Part shown: positions 25,305 to 34,653 of the stretch, piece after piece
Layout: the number at the start of each line of letters is the position of its first letter
Position numbering within the stretch: the first letter of the stretch is position 1
IMG/VR virus record: IMGVR_UViG_3300044678_002654
Location: 1-64,000 of that record
Direction: 5' to 3' (one strand)
DNA length: 64,000 bases
Source: a virus
The notes under the pieces: generated by a model
The model's input: the letters and a program-made list of their open reading frames with translations, nothing else
What the model was told of the DNA's origin: nothing
The model's database searches: none
Made by a program: the position numbers and the translations under genes

Positions 25305-26296
25305 GTATGTGCTCCACTGCGGCGAGGTGTTGCAGCCGGGCGATTGACGGTTTCAGGTCGCGCGTTCACGCGAACAGATGCGGGTACGGTAGCAGGTGTT
25401 GCCGCAGGCGTCGGAGCGGGGTTGACGATGGGCTCAGGTGATGCCGTCGGTGGTGAAGACACAGTGCGTGGATCGACTGGCGCCGGCACTGCCGAGAGCT
25501 CGGCGTTCACAGGCGTGGTAGCAGTGACAGCCGTCGTCGTGCGCTCACGAGCCGCCGTCCGAGCAGGGCCAGCGGCGTTCGGGTCGTCCGAGAAGTCCGA
25601 GGCGGGAACCGTTGGCTTCCAGTTCTGCTCGTAGTGGATGATGCGGATCTCCCGCACGAGGAGCTGGAAGCTGAAATCGACCTTGTTTTGTAGCTCGGAG
25701 CTGTGCCCGAGCTGAATGTTCACCATCGCCCCTTGCACGATGTAGGCGCCATACCGCAGGGCTACGACCTTCTGCCGTTTGGCGACCTGCGCGAGGCGCA
25801 GGATGTGGACGTACAGGCGGTAGAAGTTCGTCGCCTGATCGTCCTGTCGCGTGTTGAGGAGCAGGCCCGAGTAAGGGAAGACAGGCGGCTCCTGGTCGAA
25901 GGAGTAGACGACGTAGTTCCCCTCAAGGGTTGGCGCGACCTGATAGTTCTCGCGCAGGACATGCACGGCGCTCTGAAGGAAGAAGTCGACGTAGCCGGTG
26001 CTCGCGTTCGAGCGCTGTTCTCGCTGCCCCGCGTCACCAGACGGCGCAGGTTCAGCGACGGATAGCGCCCTGAGCCCTGTCACCTGAGGAGCGAGTCGCT
26101 CTTGGACAAAGGAGTCACCGATCGAGCGCAAGAACGTGTCGCGTTCGCCTGGGTCGACTCGCATGAAGATCTTGGCGAGAGTATCCCGATGGTTCTCGTC
26201 ACGACGGAGACCTTCATTGATCGCGTACAAGGGCGTCGCGCCCTTGATGTCGTCGTTGAACTGTCCGCGCAGTCCTACCTCTGTAGAGCGGCTCAC
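25301..26296 (-). CDS. tail or baseplate protein with Pro/Thr/Ala-rich tail
   Basis: 331 residues. Residues about 95-230 form a compact alpha/beta domain (EPPVFPYSGLLLNTRQ, NFYRLYVHILRLAQVAK, VALRYGAYIVQGAMVNIQ). The last 90 residues are a low-complexity Pro/Ala/Thr/Val linker ending in Arg-rich sequence. Lies between the tape measure and hub, the usual site of tail-tip components. No family named. Confidence 0.45.
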   Translation of the reverse strand: MSRSTEVGLRGQFNDDIKGATPLYAINEGLRRDENHRDTLAKIFMRVDPGERDTFLRSIGDSFVQERLAPQVTGLRALSVAEPAPSGDAGQREQRSNASTGYVDFFLQSAVHVLRENYQVAPTLEGNYVVYSFDQEPPVFPYSGLLLNTRQDDQATNFYRLYVHILRLAQVAKRQKVVALRYGAYIVQGAMVNIQLGHSSELQNKVDFSFQLLVREIRIIHYEQNWKPTVPASDFSDDPNAAGPARTAARERTTTAVTATTPVNAELSAVPAPVDPRTVSSPPTASPEPIVNPAPTPAATPATVPASVRVNARPETVNRPAATPRRSGAHT

Positions 26297-26478
26297 TTCT
26301 CCTCCTCGACCATGACGAGAGGCCCAAGCTCACCCGTCACGAGGCGTGCGAGCTGAAAGGTAGAAGGCATCGTCACTGAAGGCGTCCTTGCCTTGAGGAA
26401 GTTCGAGATCACGTTGTGCACGGTCTCACCGACAAGCTCGACCCCGTTCGGGAGCGCTACACGTTGCTTGACGCTCAT
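26293..26478 (-). CDS. hypothetical 61-aa tail-operon protein
   Basis: A small protein (MSVKQRVALPNGVELVGETV...) overlapping both neighbours by a few bases, which supports real coupled translation. No family recognised. Confidence 0.5.
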   Translation of the reverse strand: MSVKQRVALPNGVELVGETVHNVISNFLKARTPSVTMPSTFQLARLVTGELGPLVMVEEEK

Positions 26479-29400
26479 CAGCCGCCTCCCATCAGGTTCT
26501 GCATGCTGTTCCCTTCGACCACGCTGGCGAGCTGCCTCGTGACGTCACGTAGATTACGTGTGACCTCGGCGAGCTGGTCCATCTGTCCGCCGACGCCCAT
26601 ACCTCGCGCCTCGTTCTGCGTGTCATTGATGGCGCTTTCACTGCGTGAAGCGTCACGGTCTGACCCGGTGCCGCGCGCCATCTCGCGCCGCGCGAAGTCT
26701 TCCTTGTCATCGAAGACCGACTGGTCGAGCGAGAAGAGGCGGCCGTACCAAGTGCTGTTGTACCTGCGCTCAGCGCTCTCCCCGGTTCGACCTCGTCGCT
26801 CGGCCGCTCCGGCGAGCTGGCTCAATGCCGAACGGTCTCCCCGATTCGCGGCCTCGATGAGGCGTCTCTGCGACCCGCTAGCCTGAGAAAGCAGGTCTTG
26901 ATTACCGGCGATGCGCGCGATGTTCTGTTGCAGCCGGCTCGGGTCCTGCTCGGTCACCCCTTCGTAAAGGTGAGCGTTGAATCCTCCTTCTTGCGCGAGA
27001 GACTCTGCGCCGAGGCCAAGACGATGCTGATAGCGTCGTGAGATGCTCCCGGTGTCAACTGCGGTCTGATCGTCAAGAAGTTGCGCCCCGCTCACGTTGC
27101 GGCGGAGCATGTCTGCGCCTGCGCGCTGTGTCGCGTTGTCGTTGCGCTGCGCGTTGTTCGTGATCTGCATCTGCGCTCGAAACGCGTTCTTCTCTTCTTC
27201 CGAGAGGTTCCCGTTGCGGAAGAGCGTCTCCTGAACCTCGCGGATGCGCCGGTTGGCGAGCTCCCCCTGTTCGCCTCCACCTGTCGACTGGCGCTGCGCC
27301 TGGAGCGCCCTGATGACCGTGAGCGCGTTCCGGCTGCGCGTCTGCGTCTCTCCGCGCCCGACGCCTTCAGAAGTGTCAGAGAGCGTGTCCATGGCGCGTC
27401 GGCGGTAGACATCGTTTGCGCCGTCACCGAGTAGCCTGCCATAGACCCTGCGCTCGTCTGCTTCGACGTCAGACCCGCCGCCCGTGCGCAAGCGTTGCCC
27501 GATCTGGATCGCGTCGTTCATGCGAGCGAGGCCGCGTTCGTCCATGTAGGCACGGGCGTCGAGCGAAGCCGCCTGGGTGAGCTGGCTGCTGTGCTCGTCA
27601 AAGTACTGATCAGCCCGGCCACGATCCCAACCCTGCTCGGCCGCAGAGCGGGTGAACGCCGCACGGATCTGAGCCTGCGACATGATCCTGCCGCCCGTGA
27701 CGTTGCCGGAATCAGCGATGCCATACGTGAAATGACGAACGCCAGCCCGCACGGCCATGTTCGCGGCGCCACCGACGACGGTACCGCCGAGACCTGATTG
27801 CGCCTCTGAGGCTGCATTGCCGAGGTGCATGCCAAACCCAGTGAGCATCCTCTCGTCCACGCCGTCACGACCAACGGCGCCTCGCGCGGCCATCACCTCG
27901 TCATTGGACGAATAGAGGAGCCGTTGCCCGGTGCGGCCAAGCCGCTGCATGTTGCGGATCTCCTCCGCTCTCGTAGCGTCGCTGCCGAAGGTCGCGCTGA
28001 TCGCCGAGCCAGCGCCCGCGAGGAGACCGGCCGCACCGCTGGCTTGATAGATCGCGCGATCGGCTTGGAATCGCGAACCCCAAGAGAGGCTCGATTCACC
28101 GCGTGAAACGGGGTTGCGCAGTAGCGAATCGACGTTGTCACGCGTGTAGTTTTCGTAGCGTTCCCGCGACTGAACTGACCCGAGCGAACCTCCCGCATAC
28201 GGGCTTCCGTGAACAAGGGAGTCGTAGCCCTGTCGAAGACCTTCGCGCGCGTTTCGATAGCCTTGGCGTCCTGCGCCGAAAACTGCGCTCTCGCTGGCGA
28301 TATCATCCCCGATGCCAGGACGGAGCGCCTCGATGTTGCGAAGCTCAACGGCTCGGCGCTCACGACGAAGCGACTCGACTTGGTCGTGCTGTCGGTCGTA
28401 GTAGTCGCCAGACCCAAGCTCTTGCGCCCTCGCAAGAGATTGCGTGCGATCTAGGCCCATCGCCTGCCCGGCCATGATGAAGCCCGCCGCGCCTCGGTGG
28501 CCCATCCGGTTGGCGAACCCCATGATCTGGCGGTCCTCCATTCCGCGCCTCGCGAACGGTCCTTGCGCCTCCATCGCACGACCGATGGTGTCCTGGAGGA
28601 GCGGCTGTGCCCCAATGGCAAGCCCCAGACCCTCGATACCCATGGAGCCGGTCATGCCCGACAGCGCGCCGACACCATGGCCGGGCATGTCGAAGACGTT
28701 CGCGCTGCCTCCGATAAGCCCACGCATGCGCCCGAGGTCCAGGCCGCCGCGACCGTTCATCATGCCCGGCGCGAGCATCGGCATCTGGAGGAACGACGCC
28801 GAAAACATGTTCGAGAGGTTCGAGAGCCCCTCGTGGCCCCCCATCATCGACATCATCTGCGGGGAGACCGCCCCCGTGAGCTGTGCGCTACGCGCGAGGG
28901 CGTAGTTCCCCATGCCGGCCTGATAGCCGAGACCCTGTGAAAGCCCCATCGCGCCGTAGGTCTGTGACCCAAGCGCTCCGCCCACGGCCGACATCTGCTC
29001 GAAGGAGGTACCCGCCATGCGAGCCCACGCGCGACCGTTGCCCACCGCGCGCATGGTCTCAGAGAGGTTGAGACCGGAAGACTGCATGCGCCCCATCGTC
29101 TCGATGGCGCGCTGGACGTCAGGCTCGTTGGCGAGCTCCATGAAGACCGAGAGGCTCTTGGAGAGGTCGCGAACACGAGAGACGATCTGATCAGGGCTCT
29201 GTGCGCCGTTGAGCAGCCCCTCGCGCCCTCCGAGCTGCGAGATCTTCATCACGTCAGATCGGTTGAACTTCTCCTGTGTGTCAGCCTGGAATCGGCTGGA
29301 CCCTGAGAGGTCTTCGAGCATACGCGCCGTACGCAGCGACGCCATGTGCGAGAGGCCGCTGCCCGACTGATGTCCGAACTCCCCGCCGTTGACGAAGCCT

Positions 29401-30116
29401 CGTGAGCTGTGCTCGATGCCCGCGCCGTAGGCACGCAGGTTTACGGCAGGAGCCATCACGTGGTCCATGACCGCGTTCTGGCCCCAGAGCCCGCCACCAA
29501 GGAACTCGGTCGCAGCGGCGCCTGCGGCTGCTCCGATTCCGCCCATTCCGAAGCGTCGACCGATGAGGCCGCCTACGGCACCGCCGATTGCGTCAGCGCC
29601 GAGGCGTCCGAAGAGTCCAGCCGTGCTTGTCGCACCACGGAAGACCCTGTCCTGCGTGGCCTGCTCCTGCCCTTGGAGCGCCTGAAATGGCGTCTCAAAG
29701 TAGGACGGCGCGGGCGACGGGCCGAAGAACGGTGACATCCTCCCCTGTGGTCCCGCATAAGCCGGAGGCGGCTGTGGCACGGCGGGGCCATAGAGGCGCG
29801 GCGTCGACGGGAACATCGACCCGAGGCCCATCGGCGCGTACGGGTTGTACGGCGCCGACTGCATCCCAGGCATCATGACCCCTGTGGGGCCTTGGGTCAT
29901 GATCGGGCTGTTGGTGAATGTCTGCCACTGCTGCGTCGGAAAAACGCCAGCGCCGAACCCCCCTTGGCCGCCAAAGGCCATGTTCGAGCTGATCTGCCCA
30001 GGGAAGATCAGCGGATTGGACGGGGGCGTGTAGCTCACCCCCGACAAACCCGGTGACGGGCCGATCTGTGGGAGGACTCCAGCGGCGTCCTGCATCGGGT
30101 TGAATGGGGGAGGCAT
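26478..30116 (-). CDS. tape-measure-like tail protein
   Basis: 1212 residues. The N-terminus (about 1-160) is Pro/Gly/Met/Phe-rich and disordered. Residues about 165-220 are a Gly/Ala-rich hydrophobic stretch (GGAVGGLIGRRFGMGGIGAA) that could be a membrane-active segment. The rest is long helical sequence rich in Met/Gly, then Arg/Gln/Glu. Length, position after the chaperone-like gene and composition indicate the protein that sets tail length and forms the DNA exit channel. TAGACT lies 8 bases before the ATG. Two palindrome copies lie inside. Confidence 0.65.
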   Translation of the reverse strand: MPPPFNPMQDAAGVLPQIGPSPGLSGVSYTPPSNPLIFPGQISSNMAFGGQGGFGAGVFPTQQWQTFTNSPIMTQGPTGVMMPGMQSAPYNPYAPMGLGSMFPSTPRLYGPAVPQPPPAYAGPQGRMSPFFGPSPAPSYFETPFQALQGQEQATQDRVFRGATSTAGLFGRLGADAIGGAVGGLIGRRFGMGGIGAAAGAAATEFLGGGLWGQNAVMDHVMAPAVNLRAYGAGIEHSSRGFVNGGEFGHQSGSGLSHMASLRTARMLEDLSGSSRFQADTQEKFNRSDVMKISQLGGREGLLNGAQSPDQIVSRVRDLSKSLSVFMELANEPDVQRAIETMGRMQSSGLNLSETMRAVGNGRAWARMAGTSFEQMSAVGGALGSQTYGAMGLSQGLGYQAGMGNYALARSAQLTGAVSPQMMSMMGGHEGLSNLSNMFSASFLQMPMLAPGMMNGRGGLDLGRMRGLIGGSANVFDMPGHGVGALSGMTGSMGIEGLGLAIGAQPLLQDTIGRAMEAQGPFARRGMEDRQIMGFANRMGHRGAAGFIMAGQAMGLDRTQSLARAQELGSGDYYDRQHDQVESLRRERRAVELRNIEALRPGIGDDIASESAVFGAGRQGYRNAREGLRQGYDSLVHGSPYAGGSLGSVQSRERYENYTRDNVDSLLRNPVSRGESSLSWGSRFQADRAIYQASGAAGLLAGAGSAISATFGSDATRAEEIRNMQRLGRTGQRLLYSSNDEVMAARGAVGRDGVDERMLTGFGMHLGNAASEAQSGLGGTVVGGAANMAVRAGVRHFTYGIADSGNVTGGRIMSQAQIRAAFTRSAAEQGWDRGRADQYFDEHSSQLTQAASLDARAYMDERGLARMNDAIQIGQRLRTGGGSDVEADERRVYGRLLGDGANDVYRRRAMDTLSDTSEGVGRGETQTRSRNALTVIRALQAQRQSTGGGEQGELANRRIREVQETLFRNGNLSEEEKNAFRAQMQITNNAQRNDNATQRAGADMLRRNVSGAQLLDDQTAVDTGSISRRYQHRLGLGAESLAQEGGFNAHLYEGVTEQDPSRLQQNIARIAGNQDLLSQASGSQRRLIEAANRGDRSALSQLAGAAERRGRTGESAERRYNSTWYGRLFSLDQSVFDDKEDFARREMARGTGSDRDASRSESAINDTQNEARGMGVGGQMDQLAEVTRNLRDVTRQLASVVEGNSMQNLMGGG
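26637..26649. repeat. 13-bp palindrome copy 12 (TGC spacer)
   Basis: Inside the tape-measure-like gene, read as SRSE. Confidence 0.9.
28095..28107. repeat. 13-bp palindrome copy 13 (CGC spacer)
   Basis: Inside the tape-measure-like gene, read as SRGE. Confidence 0.9.
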
Positions 30117-30130
30117 TGAAACGAAGTCTA
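30117..30130 (-). promoter_or_regulatory. possible leaderless promoter of the tape-measure gene
   Basis: On the minus strand TAGACT is followed by 8 bases and the ATG at 30116. It lies just after the stop of the upstream gene. Confidence 0.35.
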
Positions 30131-30481
30131 CTACGTCGGCGGCGTGTACGTGAGCGCGGACATCTTCGCGTCAAGGCTCGCGTCAAGGAGGTTCCTCCGC
30201 TGATCGGCCGCTGCTTTGCGAGCGAGCCGATTTTGCACCGCGAGTTGCACGTCAGGGCGGTAGAAGTCCTGATGAACTTCGGCCTCGTAGAGCGCGAGCA
30301 TGCGCTCAACCTCTGAGAGCGCAGCGGGGTACGTCTGCGCAGGCTTCTCAGAGACGATCACCCGAGCCACCGCCATCAACGTGTGCACGAGGAGCGACGC
30401 GTGTTGCACGCGCTGGTTACGCTCTCGTACGAAAGACTCCTGGAGGACCATGTCTTCAAACGACCCCGGAGGGTGCAACAC
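30131..30481 (-). CDS. hypothetical protein, possible frameshift extension of the tail chaperone
   Basis: 116 residues if started at GTG 30481; ATG 30451 is an alternative. Its frame is open further upstream, through the stop codon of the preceding gene, and lies in the -1 frame relative to it. That arrangement, just before the tape-measure gene, is the one used by tail-assembly chaperones made by programmed frameshifting. No classical slippery heptamer was seen near the stop, so an independent small gene remains possible. The product is helical and charged. Confidence 0.5.
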   Translation of the reverse strand: MLHPPGSFEDMVLQESFVRERNQRVQHASLLVHTLMAVARVIVSEKPAQTYPAALSEVERMLALYEAEVHQDFYRPDVQLAVQNRLARKAAADQRRNLLDASLDAKMSALTYTPPT

Positions 30482-30528
30482 GACGCCCCGGGCGAGGGCA
30501 GTCGCGGCGTTGATCCCTGCCGGGGCTG

Positions 30529-31191
30529 CTAGAAAGACCCTACGGCCCCGTTGGAAAGGGCTGCGTGGCTGATCGTCTTGAAGTGCGCGAAGACCCGCTG
30601 GACGTGCGGGAGCACTTCCTCAGGGATCGTGCCCACGAAGGCGAGGCGCTTGGCGTGCAGATCGTCGACGACCTTCGGGTCAGGCCCGCGAGGCGGGAAC
30701 TCGAAGGTGATGTTCTCTTCCCCGTTGTCGAAGGCGGCGAGCGACCCGGCGAGGTCGTTCTGGTTCTGCACGATGTCAACCGTGTCGTTCATGACCTGCG
30801 ACGGGAGCTGCTCAATCGCCCGAAGGACGCGCCGACGGTGGTCAGGACCTGCCGTGCGGAAGGTCACCGTCACGAGGCCACCCCAGAGCTTGTAGCTCTT
30901 GGCGTAGTAGCCCTTGCGAATGATCGCGAGCTGGATCGCTCGCGCGTCCTCCAGGCTAAGGTTGCACTGCTGAAGGATGCGGTGCCACTGCTCATCGGGG
31001 GTGAGCTTGGCCCACGCCTCTGGCGTGATGCCCTCCACAGGCGGCTTCGGGAGAGGCGCCGCCTCAGTCGGCTTCACGTCCTCCGCAGGTCGCTGCTTGT
31101 TCTCGGTTGTCTTGTCGCTGCCGACCAACCGCGCCGCGAGCTCGTCCGCGTCGTCGAGGTCGCCCGCCGTGATCAGGGGTCTGTTGCTCAT
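30529..31191 (-). CDS. probable tail assembly chaperone-like protein
   Basis: 220 residues starting at ATG 31191 (MSNRPLITAGDLDDADEL), with GGAGGAG upstream. The N-terminal 70 residues are acidic/Pro-rich, followed by a helical core (AWAKLTPDEQWHRILQQ) and a beta-containing middle (WGGLVTVTFRT). First gene of the minus-strand virion operon, two places before the tape measure, where chaperones reside. A longer in-frame ORF reaching to 32046 was rejected because it is antisense to the helicase. Confidence 0.5.
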   Translation of the reverse strand: MSNRPLITAGDLDDADELAARLVGSDKTTENKQRPAEDVKPTEAAPLPKPPVEGITPEAWAKLTPDEQWHRILQQCNLSLEDARAIQLAIIRKGYYAKSYKLWGGLVTVTFRTAGPDHRRRVLRAIEQLPSQVMNDTVDIVQNQNDLAGSLAAFDNGEENITFEFPPRGPDPKVVDDLHAKRLAFVGTIPEEVLPHVQRVFAHFKTISHAALSNGAVGSF

Positions 31192-31273
31192 GTGTAGAAA
31201 GACTCCTCCGCTTCTGGTAGAAGCTAATACGCGCAACGAGTGTAGGAGGCAACGGACTTGTTGTTGCCGCACG

Positions 31274-31286
31274 TTCACGCAGTGAA
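31274..31286. repeat. 13-bp palindrome copy 14 (GCA spacer)
   Basis: In the 5' region of the DinG-like helicase, eleven bases before its ATG, within the divergent intergenic region 31192-31296. Confidence 0.9.
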
Positions 31287-31296
31287 AGGGAGTTTG

Positions 31297-33375
31297 ATGT
31301 CCTCCACGATTGTCTGGCTCGAAGAGCCCGGGCGCGGCCTCGTCAAGAGCGCCCGCCCTGGCCAGATCCGAATGGCCACCTACGTCGCCAAGGTGGCCGA
31401 AGAGAAGGGTGTCGCGATCATTCAGGCCGGCACCGGTACCGGCAAGAGCCTCGGGGCGCTCGTCCCGGTGGTGGCCTCCGACAAGGTCAAGAGGGTCATC
31501 TACTCGACCGGCAAGAAGACCCTTCAGGCGCAGGTCATGCACGACTTGCACGATGTCTGCGAGAAGGTCCGCCCCCGTCTTTTTGGCAAGCGGCTCGGGA
31601 AGGGCAACTACGTCTGTCAGTTGCGCCTGACCGAATTTCTCGCGGGCGGTAACACGCGCTTCGACGCCGAGCAGATCGAGAGGTTCGCGGCGTGGGTAGG
31701 GTCGACGCCTTATGACGAGATCGCCGAGTTCGGCGAGCCGGTCCCCTTCGACTACGCGATCCGTGTCAATGAGTGCTTGAAGCACCAGTGCCCGCAGCGC
31801 AAGGAGTGCGGATTTCTCACGTCCATCGCGGACGCCCGCAACGCAGAGGTTCTGGTGGTCAATCACGCGCTGCTCGCGTTCGACCTCTCCACGGGTGGCG
31901 GCAAGATCCTCGGCCCGTACGACATGGTCATCATCGACGAAGCTCACCAAGCGCCGGAGGCGTTTCGGAGCGCCTACACGCTCCGGTGGCACCCCGCGCA
32001 AGCACGCTTCATCGAGAACGGCATGCGCGTCGACGCCCGGCTTCACTTCCCTTCAGATCTGCATGCGATCTACGAAGAGACTGGCTCGCGGCTCGACGAC
32101 ACGCGCCCCGGTCGTACGCAGATCCTCGGTACGCCGCTCGAAGACCTCTTCCGAGAGACGCACGAGCGAGTCGAAGACATCAAGGCGCAGTTCATCGACT
32201 TCGGTCTCTGGTCCGACGGCGCTGAAGAGAGTGACGATGAGGGCGAGGAGGAGCGCGAGCTTTCTCCTGAAGAAGCGCGTGAACGCGCCCGAGTCCGTGC
32301 GACGGCCGCCAACGTGGCTCGCCTGGAAAAGCTCTGCAAGGTTCTCCTCTCGGACCCGCAGACGCAGTACGATCCTGTGACGCTCGACGCGCTCCCGAGG
32401 GCGGCCGAGGGGATCGAGTACCTCACCTACGTCTCGCGCGCCTTTGGAAAGGACGATGGCAGCGAGCTCAACGTTACGCCCATCGAAATCGGTCCGTTGG
32501 TCGCCCCGGCGCTGCGGAAAGTCGGTCGTGTCGTTCTGACGAGCGCGACCATCGCTACGGGGAAGAACCTCGATTCCTGCTTCGAGTACACCCTGCGGGA
32601 GTTCGGCCTCTCGGAGCGCGATCTCGTCGCCAAGGACATCGTCTCGTCTCCCTTCGACTACAAGCAATGCTCGGTGCTCTACGTGGACCGGGAGGCGCCC
32701 CTCAAGCCGGACACCTATTCCTCCAACAAGACCGACGCGAAGATCGCGATGGGCGAGTGGTACGAGGACATGGGCGCACGGATGCACGAGTTGCTCGAAG
32801 CCTCTCGTGGTGGAGCCTTCATCCTCTGCGCTTCGCGGGAAGACCTCGAAGGCTTCGCGGATGCGCTGCGCCAGTACGAGGGCGCAGCCTACCGGGTCGG
32901 CGTTCAGGAGAAGTCAGACGACGGCGCAGTCAAGTGGTTCAAGGAGGACCGCACCTCGGTGCTCATCGGGCTCAAGGCGCTCTGGGAGGGCGTCGATGTC
33001 CCGGGCATGGGCCTGCGCATGATCATCGTCCCCCGCCTGCCTTTCCCGAATCGCGGGGACACGCTCCTCACTGCTCGCAAGGAGCGGTACGAGAAGCATC
33101 TTCGCCGGCAAGGCATGGACGACACCAAGATCGGCTACCAGACCTTCACGGCGTTCGACGTGAACATCGCCGCCCGCGAGCTCGCGCAGGGGTTCGGTCG
33201 TCTCATTCGCCGGCAGGGCGACATGGGCATCGGCGTGTGCCTGGACCCCCGTCTCGTCACCAAGGCGTACGGCGGCATCCTGCGCTCCTCGATCCCGTTG
33301 CCTCTTCAAGACAAGCAGGACAAGGCTCGAATCCTGAACCTCGCGCGAACGTTCGCGCGAGGCGCACTTGGCTGA
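31297..33375 (+). CDS. DinG/XPD-like iron-sulfur DNA helicase
   Basis: 692 residues. Walker A GTGTGKS begins at about residue 45; D214-E-A-H217 is the DEAH box; C107, C160, C165 and C171 are placed as the four ligands of the 4Fe-4S domain of XPD/DinG helicases. An acidic insertion (EESDDEGEEERE) lies near residue 310, and the C-terminal motifs include KALWEGVDVPG and a QGFGRLIR motif VI. Family members unwind DNA 5'-3' in repair and replication. The start at 31297 has GGGAG seven bases upstream; the in-frame upstream extension would read through the palindrome. Confidence 0.9.
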   Translation: MSSTIVWLEEPGRGLVKSARPGQIRMATYVAKVAEEKGVAIIQAGTGTGKSLGALVPVVASDKVKRVIYSTGKKTLQAQVMHDLHDVCEKVRPRLFGKRLGKGNYVCQLRLTEFLAGGNTRFDAEQIERFAAWVGSTPYDEIAEFGEPVPFDYAIRVNECLKHQCPQRKECGFLTSIADARNAEVLVVNHALLAFDLSTGGGKILGPYDMVIIDEAHQAPEAFRSAYTLRWHPAQARFIENGMRVDARLHFPSDLHAIYEETGSRLDDTRPGRTQILGTPLEDLFRETHERVEDIKAQFIDFGLWSDGAEESDDEGEEERELSPEEARERARVRATAANVARLEKLCKVLLSDPQTQYDPVTLDALPRAAEGIEYLTYVSRAFGKDDGSELNVTPIEIGPLVAPALRKVGRVVLTSATIATGKNLDSCFEYTLREFGLSERDLVAKDIVSSPFDYKQCSVLYVDREAPLKPDTYSSNKTDAKIAMGEWYEDMGARMHELLEASRGGAFILCASREDLEGFADALRQYEGAAYRVGVQEKSDDGAVKWFKEDRTSVLIGLKALWEGVDVPGMGLRMIIVPRLPFPNRGDTLLTARKERYEKHLRRQGMDDTKIGYQTFTAFDVNIAARELAQGFGRLIRRQGDMGIGVCLDPRLVTKAYGGILRSSIPLPLQDKQDKARILNLARTFARGALG

Positions 33376-33380
33376 ATCAC

Positions 33381-33393
33381 TTCACCGCGTGAA
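33381..33393. repeat. 13-bp palindrome copy 15 (CGC spacer)
   Basis: Intergenic, five bases after the helicase stop and just upstream of the -35 box of the next gene. Confidence 0.9.
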
Positions 33394-33405
33394 AACACGC
33401 GTCAC

Positions 33406-33434
33406 TTGCTACTGAGGGTCTTAGCCCGTACGTT
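33406..33434 (+). promoter_or_regulatory. promoter of the zinc-repeat gene
   Basis: TTGCTA (33406-33411), 17-bp spacer, TACGTT (33429-33434), then 8 bases to the ATG at 33443, so little or no leader is expected. Confidence 0.5.
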
Positions 33435-33442
33435 TCACCCCG

Positions 33443-33913
33443 ATGCTTCCTTCTTCTTTCGCCGACGTCCCCCCGCGAGTCGACACTGCCACTTGCACGG
33501 TCTGCCGGGAGCGCTTCGCCCCCGGTGACCGGGCGGCAGACGTGAAGATCGTGGCGGGCATCGGCAGGCATCCCCATCACGGTCGCCCCACTGCTTTCGT
33601 CAACGAAGACGAGTACAACGAGCGAGCGCACGTAGACTGCCGTAACCGGCAGCTCGCGAGCCCAAGGATCTTCATGCCGCCTCCCACTTCCTCTGTCGGT
33701 CAGCCTGACGTTCGGGACAGCGATGCGCGCTGCCCTGTCTGCGGCAACGCCTTCCGACGCGGTGATCGCATCGTCAGCGTGACGGTCGTGATCGGTGTCG
33801 AAAAAGACCCGGAGACCAAGCGACCTGCTGCCAAGTGCTACACGGAGCAGGAGCACGTTCACTTCAACTGCCGCGACCCGCAGCTCGTGACAGGCGTCCT
33901 GGTGATCTCATGA
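33443..33913 (+). CDS. tandem zinc-binding repeat protein
   Basis: 156 residues made of two copies of one module: CTVCRERFAPGDR...AHVDCRNRQL, then CPVCGNAFRRGDR...VHFNCRDPQL. Each copy has a CxxC pair and a later H/C pair, a treble-clef-like zinc site, showing an internal duplication. Such modules bind protein or nucleic acid; the partner is unknown. The stop overlaps the next ATG. Confidence 0.7.
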   Translation: MLPSSFADVPPRVDTATCTVCRERFAPGDRAADVKIVAGIGRHPHHGRPTAFVNEDEYNERAHVDCRNRQLASPRIFMPPPTSSVGQPDVRDSDARCPVCGNAFRRGDRIVSVTVVIGVEKDPETKRPAAKCYTEQEHVHFNCRDPQLVTGVLVIS

Positions 33914-34404
33914 GGGGCGTCTCGAAGAACCCGCTCGCCGACGACCTCGACGACCGACCCAAAGAGGTCGAGAAAGACAAGGGGTTCATCCCTGAGTTTG
34001 CGCTGCCTGTCACGGTGCAACGGCGCACCGCGATCTTCGAGGGACGTGGCTACAACATCCACGTCGCCGTGAAGCGCCCAGACCCGGAGCTCGGCCTGGA
34101 GACAATCGCCCGCGCCATCCTCGGTGAAGCGATCCTTCAGTCCCTACCGGCCAATCGACGCGGCGATGTTTTCGCAGAGCTCGAACATCAGAGCATCTAT
34201 CGCACTGAGCCAGCAGGGCCGAAGGTGACCCTCGCCCTCGGCGATCTCACGCTCTACGCCGCCGCGAGCTCGTCTGACCTCGCGCTCGCGCAGAAGATGG
34301 CGGTGGACCGGTTGGCGCTGGCGCTCTCAACTCTTCGGCTCAAGTTCTCTGGTGCGAAGGCGGCCTTCGACAAGTACGAAGTGTCCATGTCGCGCAGGGC
34401 TTAG
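33910..34404 (+). CDS. hypothetical protein
   Basis: 164 residues from the ATG that overlaps the previous stop (ATGA). Charged N-terminus, then a beta region (FEGRGYNIHVAVKRP) and long helices. No family recognised. Confidence 0.6.
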   Translation: MRGVSKNPLADDLDDRPKEVEKDKGFIPEFALPVTVQRRTAIFEGRGYNIHVAVKRPDPELGLETIARAILGEAILQSLPANRRGDVFAELEHQSIYRTEPAGPKVTLALGDLTLYAAASSSDLALAQKMAVDRLALALSTLRLKFSGAKAAFDKYEVSMSRRA

Positions 34405-34413
34405 GATCAGGCC
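34402..34413 (+). promoter_or_regulatory. possible leaderless promoter
   Basis: TAGGAT (34402-34407) exactly six bases before the ATG at 34414, the same layout as at 6038-6059. No clear -35 box. Confidence 0.35.
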
Positions 34414-34653
34414 ATGGATTTCCCCTGCAAAGAGTGCGTTCACTTCGACCAGCAGCACAAGAACGTCAACGGGGTGCAGCAGCCCGCGTGGTACGGGCAC
34501 TGTGCGCGGCTCTCCGTCTACCCCCACCAGGAGCTCGAAGGCCAGACCTTCCCTCCGGGTGCTCGTCGCGCGGAGCGTGGCCAGCTCGGCAAGATGGTCA
34601 TCGTCGAGCCTGACGTGCGGAAGCCCAACTGCAACGAGGGTGTTCACAAGTGA
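34414..34653 (+). CDS. small cysteine-rich, probable zinc-binding protein
   Basis: 79 residues with CKECVHF at the start, GHCARL in the middle and KPNCNEG near the end, a four-cysteine set suited to one zinc ion. Proteins of this layout are frequent in phages; function unknown. Confidence 0.6.
   Translation: MDFPCKECVHFDQQHKNVNGVQQPAWYGHCARLSVYPHQELEGQTFPPGARRAERGQLGKMVIVEPDVRKPNCNEGVHK

Noticed and set aside
31192-32046. Upstream extension of the tail-chaperone-like ORF
   Set aside because: It would run antisense through the DinG-like helicase; the ATG at 31191 has a ribosome binding site.
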